50,212 nucleotides of DNA, from assembly GCF_023072675.1 (NCBI RefSeq), contig NZ_JALLGL010000006.1, forward strand, positions 1 to 50,212, given 5' to 3'. Shown here one piece after another: positions 33,666 to 45,755 of the stretch. Origin of the DNA: Streptomyces sp. XM83C. GTDB taxonomy: Bacteria > Actinomycetota > Actinomycetes > Streptomycetales > Streptomycetaceae. Numbering within the stretch: position 1 is the first letter of the stretch; each line of letters opens with the position of its first letter. The notes under the pieces were generated by a model. That model did not search any database, was not told the origin of the DNA, and was given only the letters and a program-made list of their open reading frames with translations. The position numbers and the translations under genes were made by a program.

Positions 33666-34946
33666 TTACTTCTTGGACGGGGACTTGGGGCGCTGCGGAC
33701 CACCCTTGCGCTGGCCGGACTGGGCCTTGCTGCGGGTGCCGGAGCCCGGCTTCTTGGCGGGAGCGGGAGCGGGCTTGGCGTCCTGGGTGTCGCCGGACTT
33801 GCTGAGCGACGTGGTCGACGCCGGGGCGGAGCCGGAGGCACCGGACGCGGAGCCGCCCGCCTGGCGCTTGGACTTCGGCTGGCGCTTGGGCTGCTGCCGC
33901 TTGGGCGCCCCGCCCGTGCTGCCCGGCGTGCCGTCCTCGGTGGCAGCCGCCTGGACCTCGCTGCGGATCACGGTGCCGTCGGTCTGGGCGGCCAGGCCGG
34001 CCTTGTTCAGGCCGTTGATGAACTTGCGCTCGGCCTCGTTGCGGTCGCGGCCCTTGGCGACGATCGCCTTGATGATCGTGCGCTCGCTGCGGCGGCGGGC
34101 GCTGCCGTGGTGGACCACGCGCTTGGAGAGGCGCTCCAGGTAGGCGGCCTGGGCCTTGGAACCCGGGGTCGGGTTGTTGTGGATGACGTACATCTGCTGG
34201 CCCATGGTCCACACGTTGGTGGTCAGCCAGTAGACGAGGACACCGACGGGGAAGTTGATGCCGAAGACGGCGAAGATGACCGGGAAGACGTACATCAGCA
34301 TCTTCTGCTGCTGCATGAACGGCGTCTTCACGGTGGTGTCGACGTTCTTCGTCATCAGCTGGCGCTGGGTGAAGAACTGCGAGGCCGACATCAGGACGAT
34401 CATGACGGCGGTGACGACGCGGACGTCGGTCAGCGAGGCGCCGAGAGCCTCGACCTTGGCGGCGCTGTCCATGAACTTCGCGGCCAGCGGGGCACCGAAG
34501 ATATGGGCCTGACGGGCGCTGGCCAGCAGGTCCTGGTCGATGACGCCGACCGTCTTGCCGGTCGCGATGCCGTTGAGGACGTGGTACAGGGCGAAGAAGA
34601 ACGGGGACTGCGCCAGGATGGGAAGGCACGAGGAGAGCGGGTTGGTGCCCGTCTCCTTGTACAGCTTCATCATCTCTTCGGACTGACGCTGCCGGTCGTT
34701 CTTGTAGCGCTCCTGGATCTTCTTCATCTCCGGCTGGAGCGTCTGCATCGCGCGCGTCGCCTTGATCTGCTTCACGAAGAGCGGGATCAGGCAGATCCGG
34801 ATCACGATCACCAGGGACACGATGGACAGGCCCCAGGCCCACCCGGTGTCAGGGCCGAACAGGGCGCCGTACACCTTGTGGAACTGGACGATGACCCATG
34901 AGACGGGCCAGGTGATGAAACTGAAGAGGCTGGCAATCGTGTCCAC
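33666..34946 (-). CDS. yidC: Membrane protein insertase YidC
   Basis: A 426-residue insertase of the Gram-positive type without the large periplasmic domain. Hydrophobic segments are near 8-30, 38-58, 105-125, about 177-195 and 225-250. The conserved positive Arg in the first helical groove ([12 protein letters not shown], about 48-59) and the cytoplasmic coiled region ([18 protein letters not shown]) are present. A long basic Lys/Gln/Ala/Pro tail (about 300-426) probably contacts the ribosome. The GTG start is three bases after the yidD stop. YidC inserts proteins alone or with Sec. Confidence 0.96.
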   Translation of the reverse strand: MDTIASLFSFITWPVSWVIVQFHKVYGALFGPDTGWAWGLSIVSLVIVIRICLIPLFVKQIKATRAMQTLQPEMKKIQERYKNDRQRQSEEMMKLYKETGTNPLSSCLPILAQSPFFFALYHVLNGIATGKTVGVIDQDLLASARQAHIFGAPLAAKFMDSAAKVEALGASLTDVRVVTAVMIVLMSASQFFTQRQLMTKNVDTTVKTPFMQQQKMLMYVFPVIFAVFGINFPVGVLVYWLTTNVWTMGQQMYVIHNNPTPGSKAQAAYLERLSKRVVHHGSARRRSERTIIKAIVAKGRDRNEAERKFINGLNKAGLAAQTDGTVIRSEVQAAATEDGTPGSTGGAPKRQQPKRQPKSKRQAGGSASGASGSAPASTTSLSKSGDTQDAKPAPAPAKKPGSGTRSKAQSGQRKGGPQRPKSPSKK

Positions 34947-34949
34947 TAA

Positions 34950-35303
34950 TCATGCTCCTTGGGCATGGGACGAGGTCTCTGCGGCCGGGCTCGAAGGGAT
35001 CTTCCCGTCGGTGGCCGGTTCGGCGGCACAGGGCCCGCCCCTGCGTGCACGCCAGGCGTCACGCAGCATTTCGTGCCACCGCGGACGCTTGCGCGGCGGA
35101 ACATGGTCCACGCCGCCCGGCGACCACGGGTTGCACCGCAGAATGCGCCAGGCGGTGAGTGCTGTCCCCTTGATCGCGCCGTGGCGGTCGATCGCGGTGT
35201 AGCCGTAGTGGGAGCACGAGGGGTAGTACTTGCACACCGGCCCGAGCAGTGGACTGATCGTCCACTGGTACAGCTTGATCAGAGCCAGCAGCGGGTACTT
35301 CAT
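34950..35303 (-). CDS. yidD: Membrane protein insertion efficiency factor YidD
   Basis: A 117-residue protein. The core ([44 protein letters not shown]) is the complete YidD family pattern with its three conserved cysteines. The C-terminal 35 residues are a variable tail. The ATG overlaps the rnpA stop by four bases (ATGA). It assists YidC at the membrane. Confidence 0.95.
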   Translation of the reverse strand: MKYPLLALIKLYQWTISPLLGPVCKYYPSCSHYGYTAIDRHGAIKGTALTAWRILRCNPWSPGGVDHVPPRKRPRWHEMLRDAWRARRGGPCAAEPATDGKIPSSPAAETSSHAQGA

Positions 35304-35671
35304 CGCGCGCCCCCTCCCAGCAGCCGCTCGAGGGCGGCATCCAGGTCTCGGGCCAGCTGTCCGTGGTCGGCGTCACCCGCACCGGGCAGCGCTCGTACGA
35401 CTACCAGGCTACCGGGGGGCAGCCGGTCCAATCGGTCCCGCATGAGGTGACGCAGCCGACGCTTCACCTTGTTGCGGACCACTGCTCCGCCGACGGCCTT
35501 GCTCACGACGAAACCCGCACGCGTCGGGGAAGCGCTCTCCCCTGGCGCGTGCGGGTCCGTGGCACCGCTGCGAAGGTGGACGACGAGGAGCGGGCGGCCG
35601 GCCCGGCGACCCCGTCGTACCGCGGTCGCGAAGTCCTCGCGCCGCCTCAGCCGGTTCTCGGTGGGCAGCAC
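35300..35671 (-). CDS. rnpA: Ribonuclease P protein component
   Basis: A 123-residue basic protein that helps the RNase P RNA mature tRNA 5' ends. The conserved RNR motif is present ([18 protein letters not shown]). The N-terminus [20 protein letters not shown] is typical. The GTG at 35671 is 21 bases after the rpmH stop. rnpA-yidD overlap shows tight coupling. Confidence 0.96.
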   Translation of the reverse strand: MLPTENRLRRREDFATAVRRGRRAGRPLLVVHLRSGATDPHAPGESASPTRAGFVVSKAVGGAVVRNKVKRRLRHLMRDRLDRLPPGSLVVVRALPGAGDADHGQLARDLDAALERLLGGGAR

Positions 35672-35692
35672 GACGGCATGACCTGACCGGGA

Positions 35693-35830
35693 TCAGGCGG
35701 ACAGACGGGCGCGACCCTTGCTGCGGCGGGACGCGAGAATCGCGCGGCCGGCACGGGTGCGCATACGCAGCCGGAAGCCGTGGGTCTTCGCGCGACGACG
35801 GTTGTTCGGCTGGAAGGTGCGCTTGCTCAC
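35693..35830 (-). CDS. rpmH: 50S ribosomal protein bL34
   Basis: A 45-residue basic protein: [19 protein letters not shown] then an Arg/Lys-rich tail. The GTG at 35830 has TGGAG about eight bases upstream; a longer frame to 35932 lacks any bL34 similarity in its first 34 codons. It is the first gene of the rpmH-rnpA-yidD-yidC-jag group, divergent from dnaA. Confidence 0.97.
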   Translation of the reverse strand: MSKRTFQPNNRRRAKTHGFRLRMRTRAGRAILASRRSKGRARLSA

Positions 35831-36069
35831 TCGGGGGCTCCAGAAATCAAATCGGTGGTGGCGGGTGCCGTCCTGGCTGTCACCGTGCGCCCACGAGTAG
35901 CTCGCGTTACGCCCGAGTGCACCGCGGAACACCCCCGCGTCAGCAGGGACTACTCACTCTCAGCGATCGGTGCCCATCGGAGGCAGGCGGCAGCAGCCGT
36001 CGACAACTCGACCTCGTCACGGTACGCGCGGCTACGCCATCCGGTCAAACCAGGGGTCACCGGGAGACA

Positions 36070-36090
36070 CTGTCCACAGGCTGGGGACAA
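36070..36090. promoter_or_regulatory. Head-to-head DnaA boxes upstream of the dnaA promoter
   Basis: CTGTCCACA (36070-36078, plus) faces TTGTCCCCA (complement of 36082-36090). Together they form a near-perfect inverted repeat immediately upstream of the predicted -35. This suits DnaA autoregulation, as described for Streptomyces. Confidence 0.7.
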
Positions 36091-36094
36091 CAAC

Positions 36095-36124
36095 TTGAAC
36101 CGTACCGGCCGCGCTGACTACCGT
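36095..36124 (+). promoter_or_regulatory. Predicted dnaA promoter
   Basis: TTGAAC at 36095-36100, an 18-base spacer, then TACCGT at 36119-36124 (TAnnnT). The predicted transcript would have a leader of about 95 bases. Confidence 0.55.
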
Positions 36125-36224
36125 GGCTGGACTCCGATTCGTTCCCTTGTCCCCAACCATCCGATTCACATCCCGACCCTTCCCCGGACCACACGTTCGA
36201 GGGACCTGTGAGAGAGCGTGCCCT

Positions 36225-38216
36225 GTGGCTGACGTACCTGCCGATCTTGCCGCAGTGTGGCCACGTGTACTGGAGCAGCTTCTCGGGGAGGGCCGCGGCC
36301 AGGGCGTCGAGGGCAAGGACGAGCACTGGCTCCGGCGGACGCAGCCGCTCGCGCTGGTCGCCGACACGGCCCTGCTGGCCGTACCGAACGAGTTCGCGAA
36401 GGGCGTACTGGAGGGCCGGCTGGCCCCGGTCGTCAGCGAGAGCCTGAGCCGCGAGTGCGGTCGCCCGATCCGTATCGCGATCACCGTGGACGACTCGGCG
36501 GGCGAGTCCCCGGCCCCGCCCGCGCCGCCCGCCCAGCAGCCCCCGCGCCACGAGCAGCAGCGCTACGACGACCAGCGGTACGAGGAGCAGCCCGAACTCC
36601 CGGTGTACGACGGCCCGTACGAGGGGTACGGCCGTCACCGTGCCGAGCCTGTGCCGGGCCGTGAGGACCGCCCCGGCGGCCGGCCGGACCTGCCGGGCTC
36701 GCGCGGCGACCAGATGCCGACGGCCCGCCCGGCCTACCCCTCGGAGTACCAGCGCCCCGAGCCGGGCGCCTGGCCGCGCCCGCAGGACGACTACGGCTGG
36801 CAGCAGCAGCGGCTGGGCTTCCCCGAGCGCGACCCGTACGCCTCCCCGTCCTCGCAGGACGGTTACGGCGATTCGTACGGCCCCAAGGACCCGTACGGCC
36901 CGTCCGCGCAGGACTACCGCACGTCGGCGCCGGAGCGCCCCGAGCGCCCGCCGTACGAGCCGCAGCGCCCGGACTACGACGCCCAGCGCGGCGACTACGA
37001 CAAACGGGACTACGAGCAGCGGGACTACGAGCAGCGGGACGCCACGCGGCGTGAGCTGCCCGACCCGTCGGGCGGTCCCGGCCAGGCGCACCGCGGCGGA
37101 CCCGTGGGCCCGGGCCCGTCCTCGGCCGGGGCGCCCGGGTCGTCGGCGGCGCAGCCCGCGCCGGCGGCCGGTCCGGGGGAGCCGACGGCGCGCCTGAACC
37201 CGAAGTACCTGTTCGACACGTTCGTGATCGGCGCGTCCAACCGTTTCGCGCACGCGGCTGCGGTGGCCGTGGCGGAGGCGCCGGCGAAGGCGTACAATCC
37301 GCTGTTCATCTACGGCGAGTCGGGCCTCGGCAAGACGCATCTGCTGCATGCGATCGGGCACTACGCGCGGAGCCTGTACCCCGGCACGCGTGTGCGGTAC
37401 GTCAGTTCCGAGGAGTTCACGAACGAGTTCATCAACTCGATCCGGGACGGCAAGGGCGACAGCTTCCGCAAGCGGTACCGGGAGATGGACATCCTGCTTG
37501 TCGACGACATCCAGTTCCTCGCGGACAAGGAGTCGACGCAGGAGGAGTTCTTCCACACGTTCAACACGCTGCACAACGCCAACAAGCAGATCGTGCTGTC
37601 CTCCGACCGGCCGCCCAAGCAGCTGGTGACGCTGGAGGACCGGCTGCGGAACCGTTTCGAGTGGGGTCTGATCACCGACGTCCAGCCGCCGGAGCTGGAG
37701 ACGCGGATCGCGATCCTGCGCAAGAAGGCGGTGCAGGAGCAGCTGAACGCCCCGCCGGAGGTGCTGGAGTTCATCGCCTCCCGGATCTCGCGGAACATCC
37801 GTGAACTGGAGGGCGCGCTGATCCGGGTGACGGCGTTCGCGTCGCTGAACCGGCAGCCGGTGGACCTCGGGCTGACGGAGATCGTCCTGAAGGATCTGAT
37901 CCCGGGCGGCGAGGACTCGGCGCCGGAGATCACCTCGACGGCGATCATGAGCGCCACCGCGGCCTACTTCGGGCTGACGGTGGAGGATCTGTGCGGCACC
38001 TCGCGCGGGCGCGCGCTGGTCACGGCCCGGCAGATCGCGATGTATCTGTGCCGTGAGCTGACGGACCTGTCGCTGCCGAAGATCGGCGCGCTGTTCGGCG
38101 GCCGGGACCACACGACGGTGATGCACGCGGACCGGAAGATCCGCAACCTGATGGCGGAGCGGCGCTCCATCTACAACCAGGTGACGGAGCTGACCAACCG
38201 CATCAAGAACGGCTGA
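36225..38216 (+). CDS. dnaA: Chromosomal replication initiator protein DnaA
   Basis: A 663-residue initiator that binds DnaA boxes in oriC and opens DNA. The GTG at 36225 begins [19 protein letters not shown]; longer frames lack homology. Domain I is about 1-95. Domain II (about 96-320) is a very long, polar Pro/Tyr/Asp/Arg-rich linker with repeated DYEQR units; Streptomyces DnaA is known for this. The AAA+ domain starts near 324 ([19 protein letters not shown]) with Walker [10 protein letters not shown] (about 364-372) and Walker [11 protein letters not shown]. Domain IV has the box-recognition signature [17 protein letters not shown]-tailed terminator follows. Confidence 0.98.
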   Translation: MADVPADLAAVWPRVLEQLLGEGRGQGVEGKDEHWLRRTQPLALVADTALLAVPNEFAKGVLEGRLAPVVSESLSRECGRPIRIAITVDDSAGESPAPPAPPAQQPPRHEQQRYDDQRYEEQPELPVYDGPYEGYGRHRAEPVPGREDRPGGRPDLPGSRGDQMPTARPAYPSEYQRPEPGAWPRPQDDYGWQQQRLGFPERDPYASPSSQDGYGDSYGPKDPYGPSAQDYRTSAPERPERPPYEPQRPDYDAQRGDYDKRDYEQRDYEQRDATRRELPDPSGGPGQAHRGGPVGPGPSSAGAPGSSAAQPAPAAGPGEPTARLNPKYLFDTFVIGASNRFAHAAAVAVAEAPAKAYNPLFIYGESGLGKTHLLHAIGHYARSLYPGTRVRYVSSEEFTNEFINSIRDGKGDSFRKRYREMDILLVDDIQFLADKESTQEEFFHTFNTLHNANKQIVLSSDRPPKQLVTLEDRLRNRFEWGLITDVQPPELETRIAILRKKAVQEQLNAPPEVLEFIASRISRNIRELEGALIRVTAFASLNRQPVDLGLTEIVLKDLIPGGEDSAPEITSTAIMSATAAYFGLTVEDLCGTSRGRALVTARQIAMYLCRELTDLSLPKIGALFGGRDHTTVMHADRKIRNLMAERRSIYNQVTELTNRIKNG

Positions 38217-38239
38217 CGAAGGCCGCGTACGGCGCTGAG

Positions 38240-38269
38240 GGCGCCCTCGGGAGCGATCCCGGGGGCGCC
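38240..38269 (+). terminator. dnaA terminator
   Basis: A 13-bp stem (GGCGCCCTCGGGA against TCCCGGGGGCGCC, one mismatch), four-base loop, followed by a run of Ts. One of the few classical T-tailed terminators in the window. Confidence 0.85.
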
Positions 38270-38284
38270 TTTTCTGCTCGGTAC

Positions 38285-38385
38285 GGGAGACCGGGGCCGC
38301 CGGGTGCGGAAGACCGGGGCCACCAGGTGCGGGAGACCGCGGCCACCAGGTGCGGGAGACCGGGGCCGCCAGGTGCGGGAGACCA
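38285..38385. repeat. 23-base tandem repeat array beside oriC
   Basis: Four full copies at 38285, 38308, 38331 and 38354 plus a partial fifth copy at 38377. The unit reads GGGAGACCGGGGCC then RCCRGGTGC; copies differ at two to four positions. The unit length is not a multiple of three and no frame runs through it with codon bias. It lies between the dnaA terminator and the DnaA-box cluster. Confidence 0.9.
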
Positions 38386-38576
38386 GTGCGTCCTCCCGCC
38401 CGGCGCGGGGCGGCCCGGGTGTCCTGATGGCCGGTGCGGGGGCCCTGGGCGGCGGCGGAGCAACCCTGGGACGGGACTGCGGGGCTCCGCCGCTGTGGCT
38501 CCGGCGGGCCGGCACGCCCTCTCCGCCCGTCGTGTCCCCGTCAGCGGCTGTTCGATCGGATGCCGGGTTACGGCCT

Positions 38577-39084
38577 CTCTCCACAGATTCGGTGACTTTC
38601 TTCCGTCCACAGACTGGGGACTGCGAAGTTGTCCATACGGGCGTCCACAAGGGCGGGCCGCGGAGAGCATCCGGGCAGGTCAGCAGCATGTGGATTCGTG
38701 GACGAACGATCTCCACAGACTGTGGACAGAGCCATGATCCACAAGCTGTGCACGGAGTTGTCCACGGGCAACCCACAGGTTCGGCCCGCTTGTCCCCAGC
38801 GATCGGGGACTTCTCCACATCACTGTCCACTGTTCGACAACGCGACGCCTCCGATCACCGGCCCGAGTGAAAGCCGTCACACGAAGCTGCCGGATTGGGG
38901 TGTGGGAAACCTGGGTAAAACTGGGGACGCAGCTGGGGAGAACTGCCCTCGTCCTGTGGGCGGAGTGTGCAGAACTTTCTGTTCTCCACAGAGACCCCGA
39001 GTTGTCCACCGGTGCCACCCACAGGGGCAGTGGACAAAATCTCCGGCCTGAGCTGGGCAAACGCGGTTATCCACGGTATCCACA
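38577..39084. other. oriC: Origin of chromosomal replication oriC (DnaA-box cluster)
   Basis: The dnaA-dnaN intergenic region holds about 17 DnaA boxes. Plus strand starts: 38577 CTCTCCACA, 38603 CCGTCCACA, 38629 TTGTCCATA, 38641 GCGTCCACA, 38709 ATCTCCACA, 38735 TGATCCACA, 38758 TTGTCCACG, 38790 TTGTCCCCA, 38811 TTCTCCACA, 38823 CTGTCCACT, 38982 TTCTCCACA, 39002 TTGTCCACC, 39067 TTATCCACG, 39076 GTATCCACA. Minus strand: 38721-38729 CTGTCCACA, 39029-39037 TTGTCCACT, and weakly 38689-38697. Many non-consensus boxes and lack of AT-rich 13-mers are typical for Streptomyces oriC. A relatively box-poor gap lies at about 38832-38980. Confidence 0.95.
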
Positions 39085-39309
39085 GGCCCTACTACTACGA
39101 ACGACTAGAGAGAGCCCGGAAATCGTTTGGAAGCGGGTCCTGTGCACAACTCGGCGCATCGGGCCCGGCTGCCCCTTCGAGCGACTTGACCCCGACGGGC
39201 ACCTACTGTCAGTGCCGTGCGTCAGACTGGTCCCCGGTGTTGTTCCCGCCTCAGGAGGCGGTGACACCGAGTCGGAGGACTCAGTAGCAACAGCAGGAGG
39301 CGGCACACA

Positions 39310-40440
39310 GTGAAGATCCGGGTGGAACGCGACGTACTCGCGGAGGCAGTGGCCTGGGCGGCACGCAGCCTCCCGGCCCGTCCGCCGGCGCCTGTCCTCG
39401 CCGGCCTCCTGCTGAAGGCCGAGGACGGCCAGCTGAGCCTGTCCAGCTTCGACTACGAGGTCTCCGCTCGGGTGAGCGTCGAGGCCGAGGTCGAGGAGGA
39501 GGGCACGGTCCTGGTCTCCGGCCGCCTGCTCGCCGACATCTCGCGGGCGCTGCCCAACCGCCCGGTGGAGATCTCCACAGACGGTGTACGGGCGACCGTG
39601 GTCTGCGGCTCCTCGCGGTTCACGCTCCACACCCTGCCTGTGGAGGAGTACCCGGCGCTGCCGCAGATGCCGAACGCCACGGGCACCGTCCCCGGGGAGG
39701 TGTTCTCCGCCGCCGTCCAGCAGGTGGCCATCGCCGCCGGCCGGGACGACACGCTGCCGGTGCTGACGGGTGTCCGCATCGAGATCGAGGGCGACACGGT
39801 CACCCTGGCCTCCACCGACCGCTACCGCTTCGCGGTCCGCGAGTTCCTGTGGAAGCCGGAGAACCCGGACGCCTCCGCGGTGGCCCTGGTGCCCGCCAAG
39901 ACGCTGCTGGACACCGCCAAGTCGCTGGGCGCCGGTGACAGCGTCACGCTCGCCCTGTCGGGCTCCGGCGCGGGCGAGGGCCTGATCGGTTTCGAGGGCG
40001 CCGGGCGCCGCACGACGACCCGGCTGCTGGAGGGCGACCTCCCGAAGTACCGGACGCTGTTCCCGACGGAGTTCAACAGCGTCGCGACGATCGAGACGGC
40101 GCCGTTCGTCGAGGCCGTCAAGCGTGTGGCGCTGGTCGCCGAGCGGAACACCCCGGTGCGGCTCAGCTTCGAGCAGGGCGTGCTCATCCTGGAGGCCGGC
40201 TCCAGCGACGACGCACAGGCTGTGGAAAGGGTGGACGCCCAGCTCGACGGCGACGACATCTCGATCGCCTTCAACCCGACCTTCCTGCTGGACGGCCTCA
40301 GCGCGATCGACTCCCCGGTGGCGCAGCTGTCCTTCACGACGTCGACGAAGCCCGCGCTGCTGTCCGGCAAGCCGGCCGTGGACGCCGAGGCGGACGCGGC
40401 GTACAAGTACCTGATCATGCCGGTCCGCCTCAGCGGCTGA
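39310..40440 (+). CDS. dnaN: DNA polymerase III sliding clamp (beta subunit)
   Basis: A 376-residue clamp that encircles DNA and tethers polymerases and repair enzymes. Three repeated clamp domains are present (about 1-120, 127-250, 252-376), ending LIMPVRLSG; MPVR is the family C-terminal signature. The GTG at 39310 has AGGAGG eight bases upstream. It directly follows oriC, so its promoter lies in 39085-39300. An inverted-repeat terminator follows. Confidence 0.98.
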   Translation: MKIRVERDVLAEAVAWAARSLPARPPAPVLAGLLLKAEDGQLSLSSFDYEVSARVSVEAEVEEEGTVLVSGRLLADISRALPNRPVEISTDGVRATVVCGSSRFTLHTLPVEEYPALPQMPNATGTVPGEVFSAAVQQVAIAAGRDDTLPVLTGVRIEIEGDTVTLASTDRYRFAVREFLWKPENPDASAVALVPAKTLLDTAKSLGAGDSVTLALSGSGAGEGLIGFEGAGRRTTTRLLEGDLPKYRTLFPTEFNSVATIETAPFVEAVKRVALVAERNTPVRLSFEQGVLILEAGSSDDAQAVERVDAQLDGDDISIAFNPTFLLDGLSAIDSPVAQLSFTTSTKPALLSGKPAVDAEADAAYKYLIMPVRLSG

Positions 40441-40456
40441 GCCGGTCCGACGGGCA

Positions 40457-40485
40457 CCGCCGGTCCACAGGCTGTGGACCGGCGG
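40457..40485 (+). terminator. dnaN terminator palindrome carrying DnaA-box-like arms
   Basis: CCGCCGGTCCACAG, one base, then its exact complement (14-1-14), 16 bases after the dnaN stop. Each arm contains GGTCCACA, one or two mismatches from a DnaA box, in opposite orientation. Confidence 0.65.
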
Positions 40486-40638
40486 ACCGCTGAACCCCCA
40501 GGTGAGCGGCCACGTTTGAGCGCGTATGCCCACAGCTGTGCGGGACCGTCCGGGTTTAGGCTTCGGACGCGGGTACGAGGGTGCCCGGGGGTGCGTCGGC
40601 GCCCCGCACGCCACACAGCGACCTAAGGAACACAACTG

Positions 40639-41514
40639 ATGGAGCTCGGTCTCGTCGGCCTCGGCAAGATGGGCGGCAACATGCGCGAGCGGATCCGCCG
40701 CGCGGGCCACACCGTCATCGGATACGACCGCAACGCGGACCTCGCGGACGTCCACAGCCTGGAGGAGCTTGTGGGCAAGCTCTCCGCCCCGCGCGTGGTG
40801 TGGGTGATGGTCCCGGCCGGCGAGCCCACGCAGTCCACGATCGATCAGCTCGCCGAGCTGCTGGAGCCCGGTGACGTGGTCGTCGACGGCGGCAACTCCC
40901 GCTGGACGGACGACGAGAAGCACGCCGAGGAGCTGGCCGCCAAGGGCATAGGCTTCGTCGACTGCGGCGTCTCCGGCGGCGTATGGGGCCTGGAGAACGG
41001 CTACGCGCTGATGTACGGCGGCGACAAGGAGCACGTCGCCAAGGTGCAGCCGATCTTCGACGCGCTCAAGCCGGAGGGCGACTTCGGCTCGGTGCACGCG
41101 GGCAAGGTCGGCGCGGGCCACTTCGCGAAGATGGTCCACAACGGCATCGAGTACGCGATGATGCAGGCCTACGCCGAGGGCTGGGAGCTGCTGGAGAAGG
41201 TCGACTCCGTGGAGAACGTCCGCGAGGTCTTCCGCTCCTGGCAGGAGGGCACCGTCATCCGCTCCTGGCTGCTGGACCTCGCCGTCAACGCGCTCGACGA
41301 GGACGAGCACCTGGACGGGCTCAGGGGTTATGCACAGGACTCCGGTGAGGGACGCTGGACTGTGGAGGCCGCCATCGACAACGCGGTCCCGCTGCCGGCG
41401 ATCACCGCGTCGCTGTTCGCGCGGTTCGCCTCCCGCCAGGAGGACTCGCCCCAGATGAAGATGATCGCGGCGCTGCGCAACCAGTTCGGCGGCCACGCGG
41501 TCGAGAAGAAGTAA
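40639..41514 (+). CDS. gnd: 6-phosphogluconate dehydrogenase (decarboxylating), short form
   Basis: A 291-residue member of the short 6PGDH group, which makes ribulose-5-phosphate in the pentose phosphate pathway and is usually NAD-preferring. The N-terminal Rossmann motif [12 protein letters not shown] (4-15), the substrate-binding [19 protein letters not shown] (about 85-103), [16 protein letters not shown] (about 114-129) and catalytic Lys in [13 protein letters not shown] (about 164-176) are present. AAGGA precedes the ATG. The insertion of gnd between dnaN and recF is conserved in actinobacteria. Confidence 0.95.
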   Translation: MELGLVGLGKMGGNMRERIRRAGHTVIGYDRNADLADVHSLEELVGKLSAPRVVWVMVPAGEPTQSTIDQLAELLEPGDVVVDGGNSRWTDDEKHAEELAAKGIGFVDCGVSGGVWGLENGYALMYGGDKEHVAKVQPIFDALKPEGDFGSVHAGKVGAGHFAKMVHNGIEYAMMQAYAEGWELLEKVDSVENVREVFRSWQEGTVIRSWLLDLAVNALDEDEHLDGLRGYAQDSGEGRWTVEAAIDNAVPLPAITASLFARFASRQEDSPQMKMIAALRNQFGGHAVEKK

Positions 41515-41554
41515 CGCAGAAACACCTGAACGCCGGGGAGGTCGGCGCACGACC

Positions 41555-42676
41555 ATGCACGTCACGCATCTGTCGCTGGCCGACTTCCGCTCCTACGCCC
41601 GGGTCGAGGTCCCGCTGGACCCGGGCGTCACGGCCTTCGTCGGCCCCAACGGGCAGGGCAAGACCAATCTCGTCGAGGCGGTCGGCTATCTCGCCACCCT
41701 CGGCAGTCACCGCGTCGCCTCCGACGCGCCCCTGGTGCGCATGGGTGCCGACCGGGCCGTGATCCGCGCCCAGGTCCGGCAGGGCGAGCGGCAGCAGCTG
41801 ATCGAGCTGGAGTTGAATCCGGGCAAGGCCAACCGCGCCCGTGTCAACAGGTCCTCGCAGGTCAGACCGAGGGACGTGCTGGGGATCGTACGGACCGTGC
41901 TGTTCGCGCCGGAGGATCTCGCCCTGGTCAAGGGCGATCCCGGGGAGCGGCGGCGCTTCCTCGACGAGCTGATCACCGCGCGCTCCCCGCGCATGGCGGG
42001 CGTGCGCTCCGACTACGAGCGGGTGCTCAAGCAGCGCAACACCCTGCTGAAGAGTGCGGCGCTGGCCCGCAGGCACGGCGGGCGCACGATGGACCTGTCC
42101 ACGCTGGACGTGTGGGACCAGCATCTGGCGCGGGCCGGGGCGGAGCTGCTCGCGCAGCGGCTCGACCTGATCGCGGCGCTGCAACCGCTGGCCGACAAGG
42201 CGTACGAGCAGCTGGCGCCGGGCGGCGGGCCGGTCGCCCTTGAGTACAAGCCGTCGGCGCCCGGCGAGGGGCACACGCGCGAAGAGCTGTACGGGCAGCT
42301 GATGGGCGCGCTCGCGGAGGTGCGCAAGCAGGAGATCGAGCGGGGTGTGACACTGGCCGGCCCGCACCGGGACGACCTGGTGCTGAAGCTGGGGCAGCTG
42401 CCGGCGAAGGGGTACGCGTCGCACGGCGAGTCCTGGTCGTACGCGCTGGCGCTGCGGTTGGCCTCGTACGACCTGCTGCGGGCCGAGGGCAACGAGCCGG
42501 TGCTGGTGCTCGACGACGTGTTCGCGGAGCTGGACGCGCGGCGCCGGGAGCGGCTGGCGGAGCTGGTGGCGCCCGGTGAGCAGGTGCTGGTGACGGCCGC
42601 GGTCGACGACGACGTACCGCATGTGCTGGCCGGGGCGCGGTACGCGGTGTCCGGTGGGACGGTGGAGCGCGTATGA
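41555..42676 (+). CDS. recF: DNA replication and repair protein RecF
   Basis: A 373-residue SMC-like ATPase that helps load RecA at gaps. Walker [10 protein letters not shown] (30-38), the signature region near 265-295 ([27 protein letters not shown]) and Walker [14 protein letters not shown] (about 315-327) are intact. The ATG at 41555 has GGGGAGG about 13 bases upstream. Its stop overlaps the next start (ATGA), coupling it to the DUF721 gene. Confidence 0.97.
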   Translation: MHVTHLSLADFRSYARVEVPLDPGVTAFVGPNGQGKTNLVEAVGYLATLGSHRVASDAPLVRMGADRAVIRAQVRQGERQQLIELELNPGKANRARVNRSSQVRPRDVLGIVRTVLFAPEDLALVKGDPGERRRFLDELITARSPRMAGVRSDYERVLKQRNTLLKSAALARRHGGRTMDLSTLDVWDQHLARAGAELLAQRLDLIAALQPLADKAYEQLAPGGGPVALEYKPSAPGEGHTREELYGQLMGALAEVRKQEIERGVTLAGPHRDDLVLKLGQLPAKGYASHGESWSYALALRLASYDLLRAEGNEPVLVLDDVFAELDARRRERLAELVAPGEQVLVTAAVDDDVPHVLAGARYAVSGGTVERV

Positions 42677-43284
42677 GACCTGTGGGCAAAGACGGCGAGG
42701 ACCGGGCGCCCGGCGAGGCCTCGGGCGGTTCCCCGGGCCGGGGCTCCGGGCCGTCCGGCGAGTCCGCGGGCCGGGCCAGGGTTCCGGAGCCGTCCGGTGT
42801 CGATCTCGCGCGCGTGGCGTTGCGGGCGGCGAAGGAGGCGGCACGCGCGCGTGGGGAGTCGGCGCAGCAGAAGAAGCAGGCGCGGCGGGGCGGGTTGCGC
42901 TCGGGGGCGCGCGCGGACGGGCGCGACCCGATGGCGCTGGGTGCCGCGATCAACCGGCTGATCACCGAGCGGGGCTGGGAGGCGCCGGCCGCGGTGGGCG
43001 GGGTGATGGGCCGCTGGCCGGAGATCGTCGGGCCGGACGTGGCCAAGCACTGCGAGCCGGAGCGGTACGACGAGGACGAGCGGGTGCTGGTGGTGCGCTG
43101 TGACTCCACGGCGTGGGCGACGAACCTGCGGCTGCTGGCGCCGACGCTGGTGGCGCGGCTCAACGAGGACCTCGGGCACGGCCGGGTCCGCATGATCAAG
43201 GTGCAGGGGCCGGGCGGTCCGGTGCGCCGGTACGGGCCGTTGCGGGCCCCCGGGAGCGGGGGTCACGGGGACTCGTACAGGTGA
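42673..43284 (+). CDS. dciA: DUF721 / DciA-type helicase-associated protein
   Basis: A 203-residue protein. The first 80 residues are Gly/Pro/Arg-rich and disordered. The DUF721 fold spans about 85-190 ([35 protein letters not shown], then [26 protein letters not shown]) with the conserved Trp residues. DUF721 proteins include DciA, the loader/partner of DnaB in bacteria lacking DnaC; the mycobacterial member at this exact position (Rv0004) has been described as DciA. The ATG overlaps the recF stop. The symbol is given by family and synteny; this protein itself is untested. Confidence 0.85.
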   Translation: MRPVGKDGEDRAPGEASGGSPGRGSGPSGESAGRARVPEPSGVDLARVALRAAKEAARARGESAQQKKQARRGGLRSGARADGRDPMALGAAINRLITERGWEAPAAVGGVMGRWPEIVGPDVAKHCEPERYDEDERVLVVRCDSTAWATNLRLLAPTLVARLNEDLGHGRVRMIKVQGPGGPVRRYGPLRAPGSGGHGDSYR

Positions 43285-45713
<2,429 letters not shown>

Positions 45714-45755
45714 GTCGGTCTCAGCTGACCGCACCAGGAAGGACCTTCACCAGCA

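Larger units (their letters stand above)
35831..36224. promoter_or_regulatory. rpmH/dnaA divergent promoter region
   Basis: A 394-base region with no gene. The dnaA-side promoter and two DnaA boxes are listed separately. The rpmH promoter should lie near 35860-35930 on the minus strand but no clear hexamers could be assigned. Confidence 0.6.

Noticed and set aside
32037-34901. 954-codon plus-strand frame opposite rsmG, jag and yidC
   Set aside because: It spans three convincing minus-strand genes and a repeat-rich gap, and its composition is that of an antisense frame.
38285-38385. CRISPR array
   Set aside because: The repeats are directly contiguous with no spacers, and there are no cas genes.
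38304-38870. Plus-strand frame of 188 codons inside the oriC region
   Set aside because: It runs through 23-base repeats (not a multiple of three) and DnaA boxes with no codon bias or ribosome site.
40531-40540. CACAGCTGTG palindrome before gnd as an operator
   Set aside because: Ten bases is too short to be significant here and no regulator gene is adjacent.
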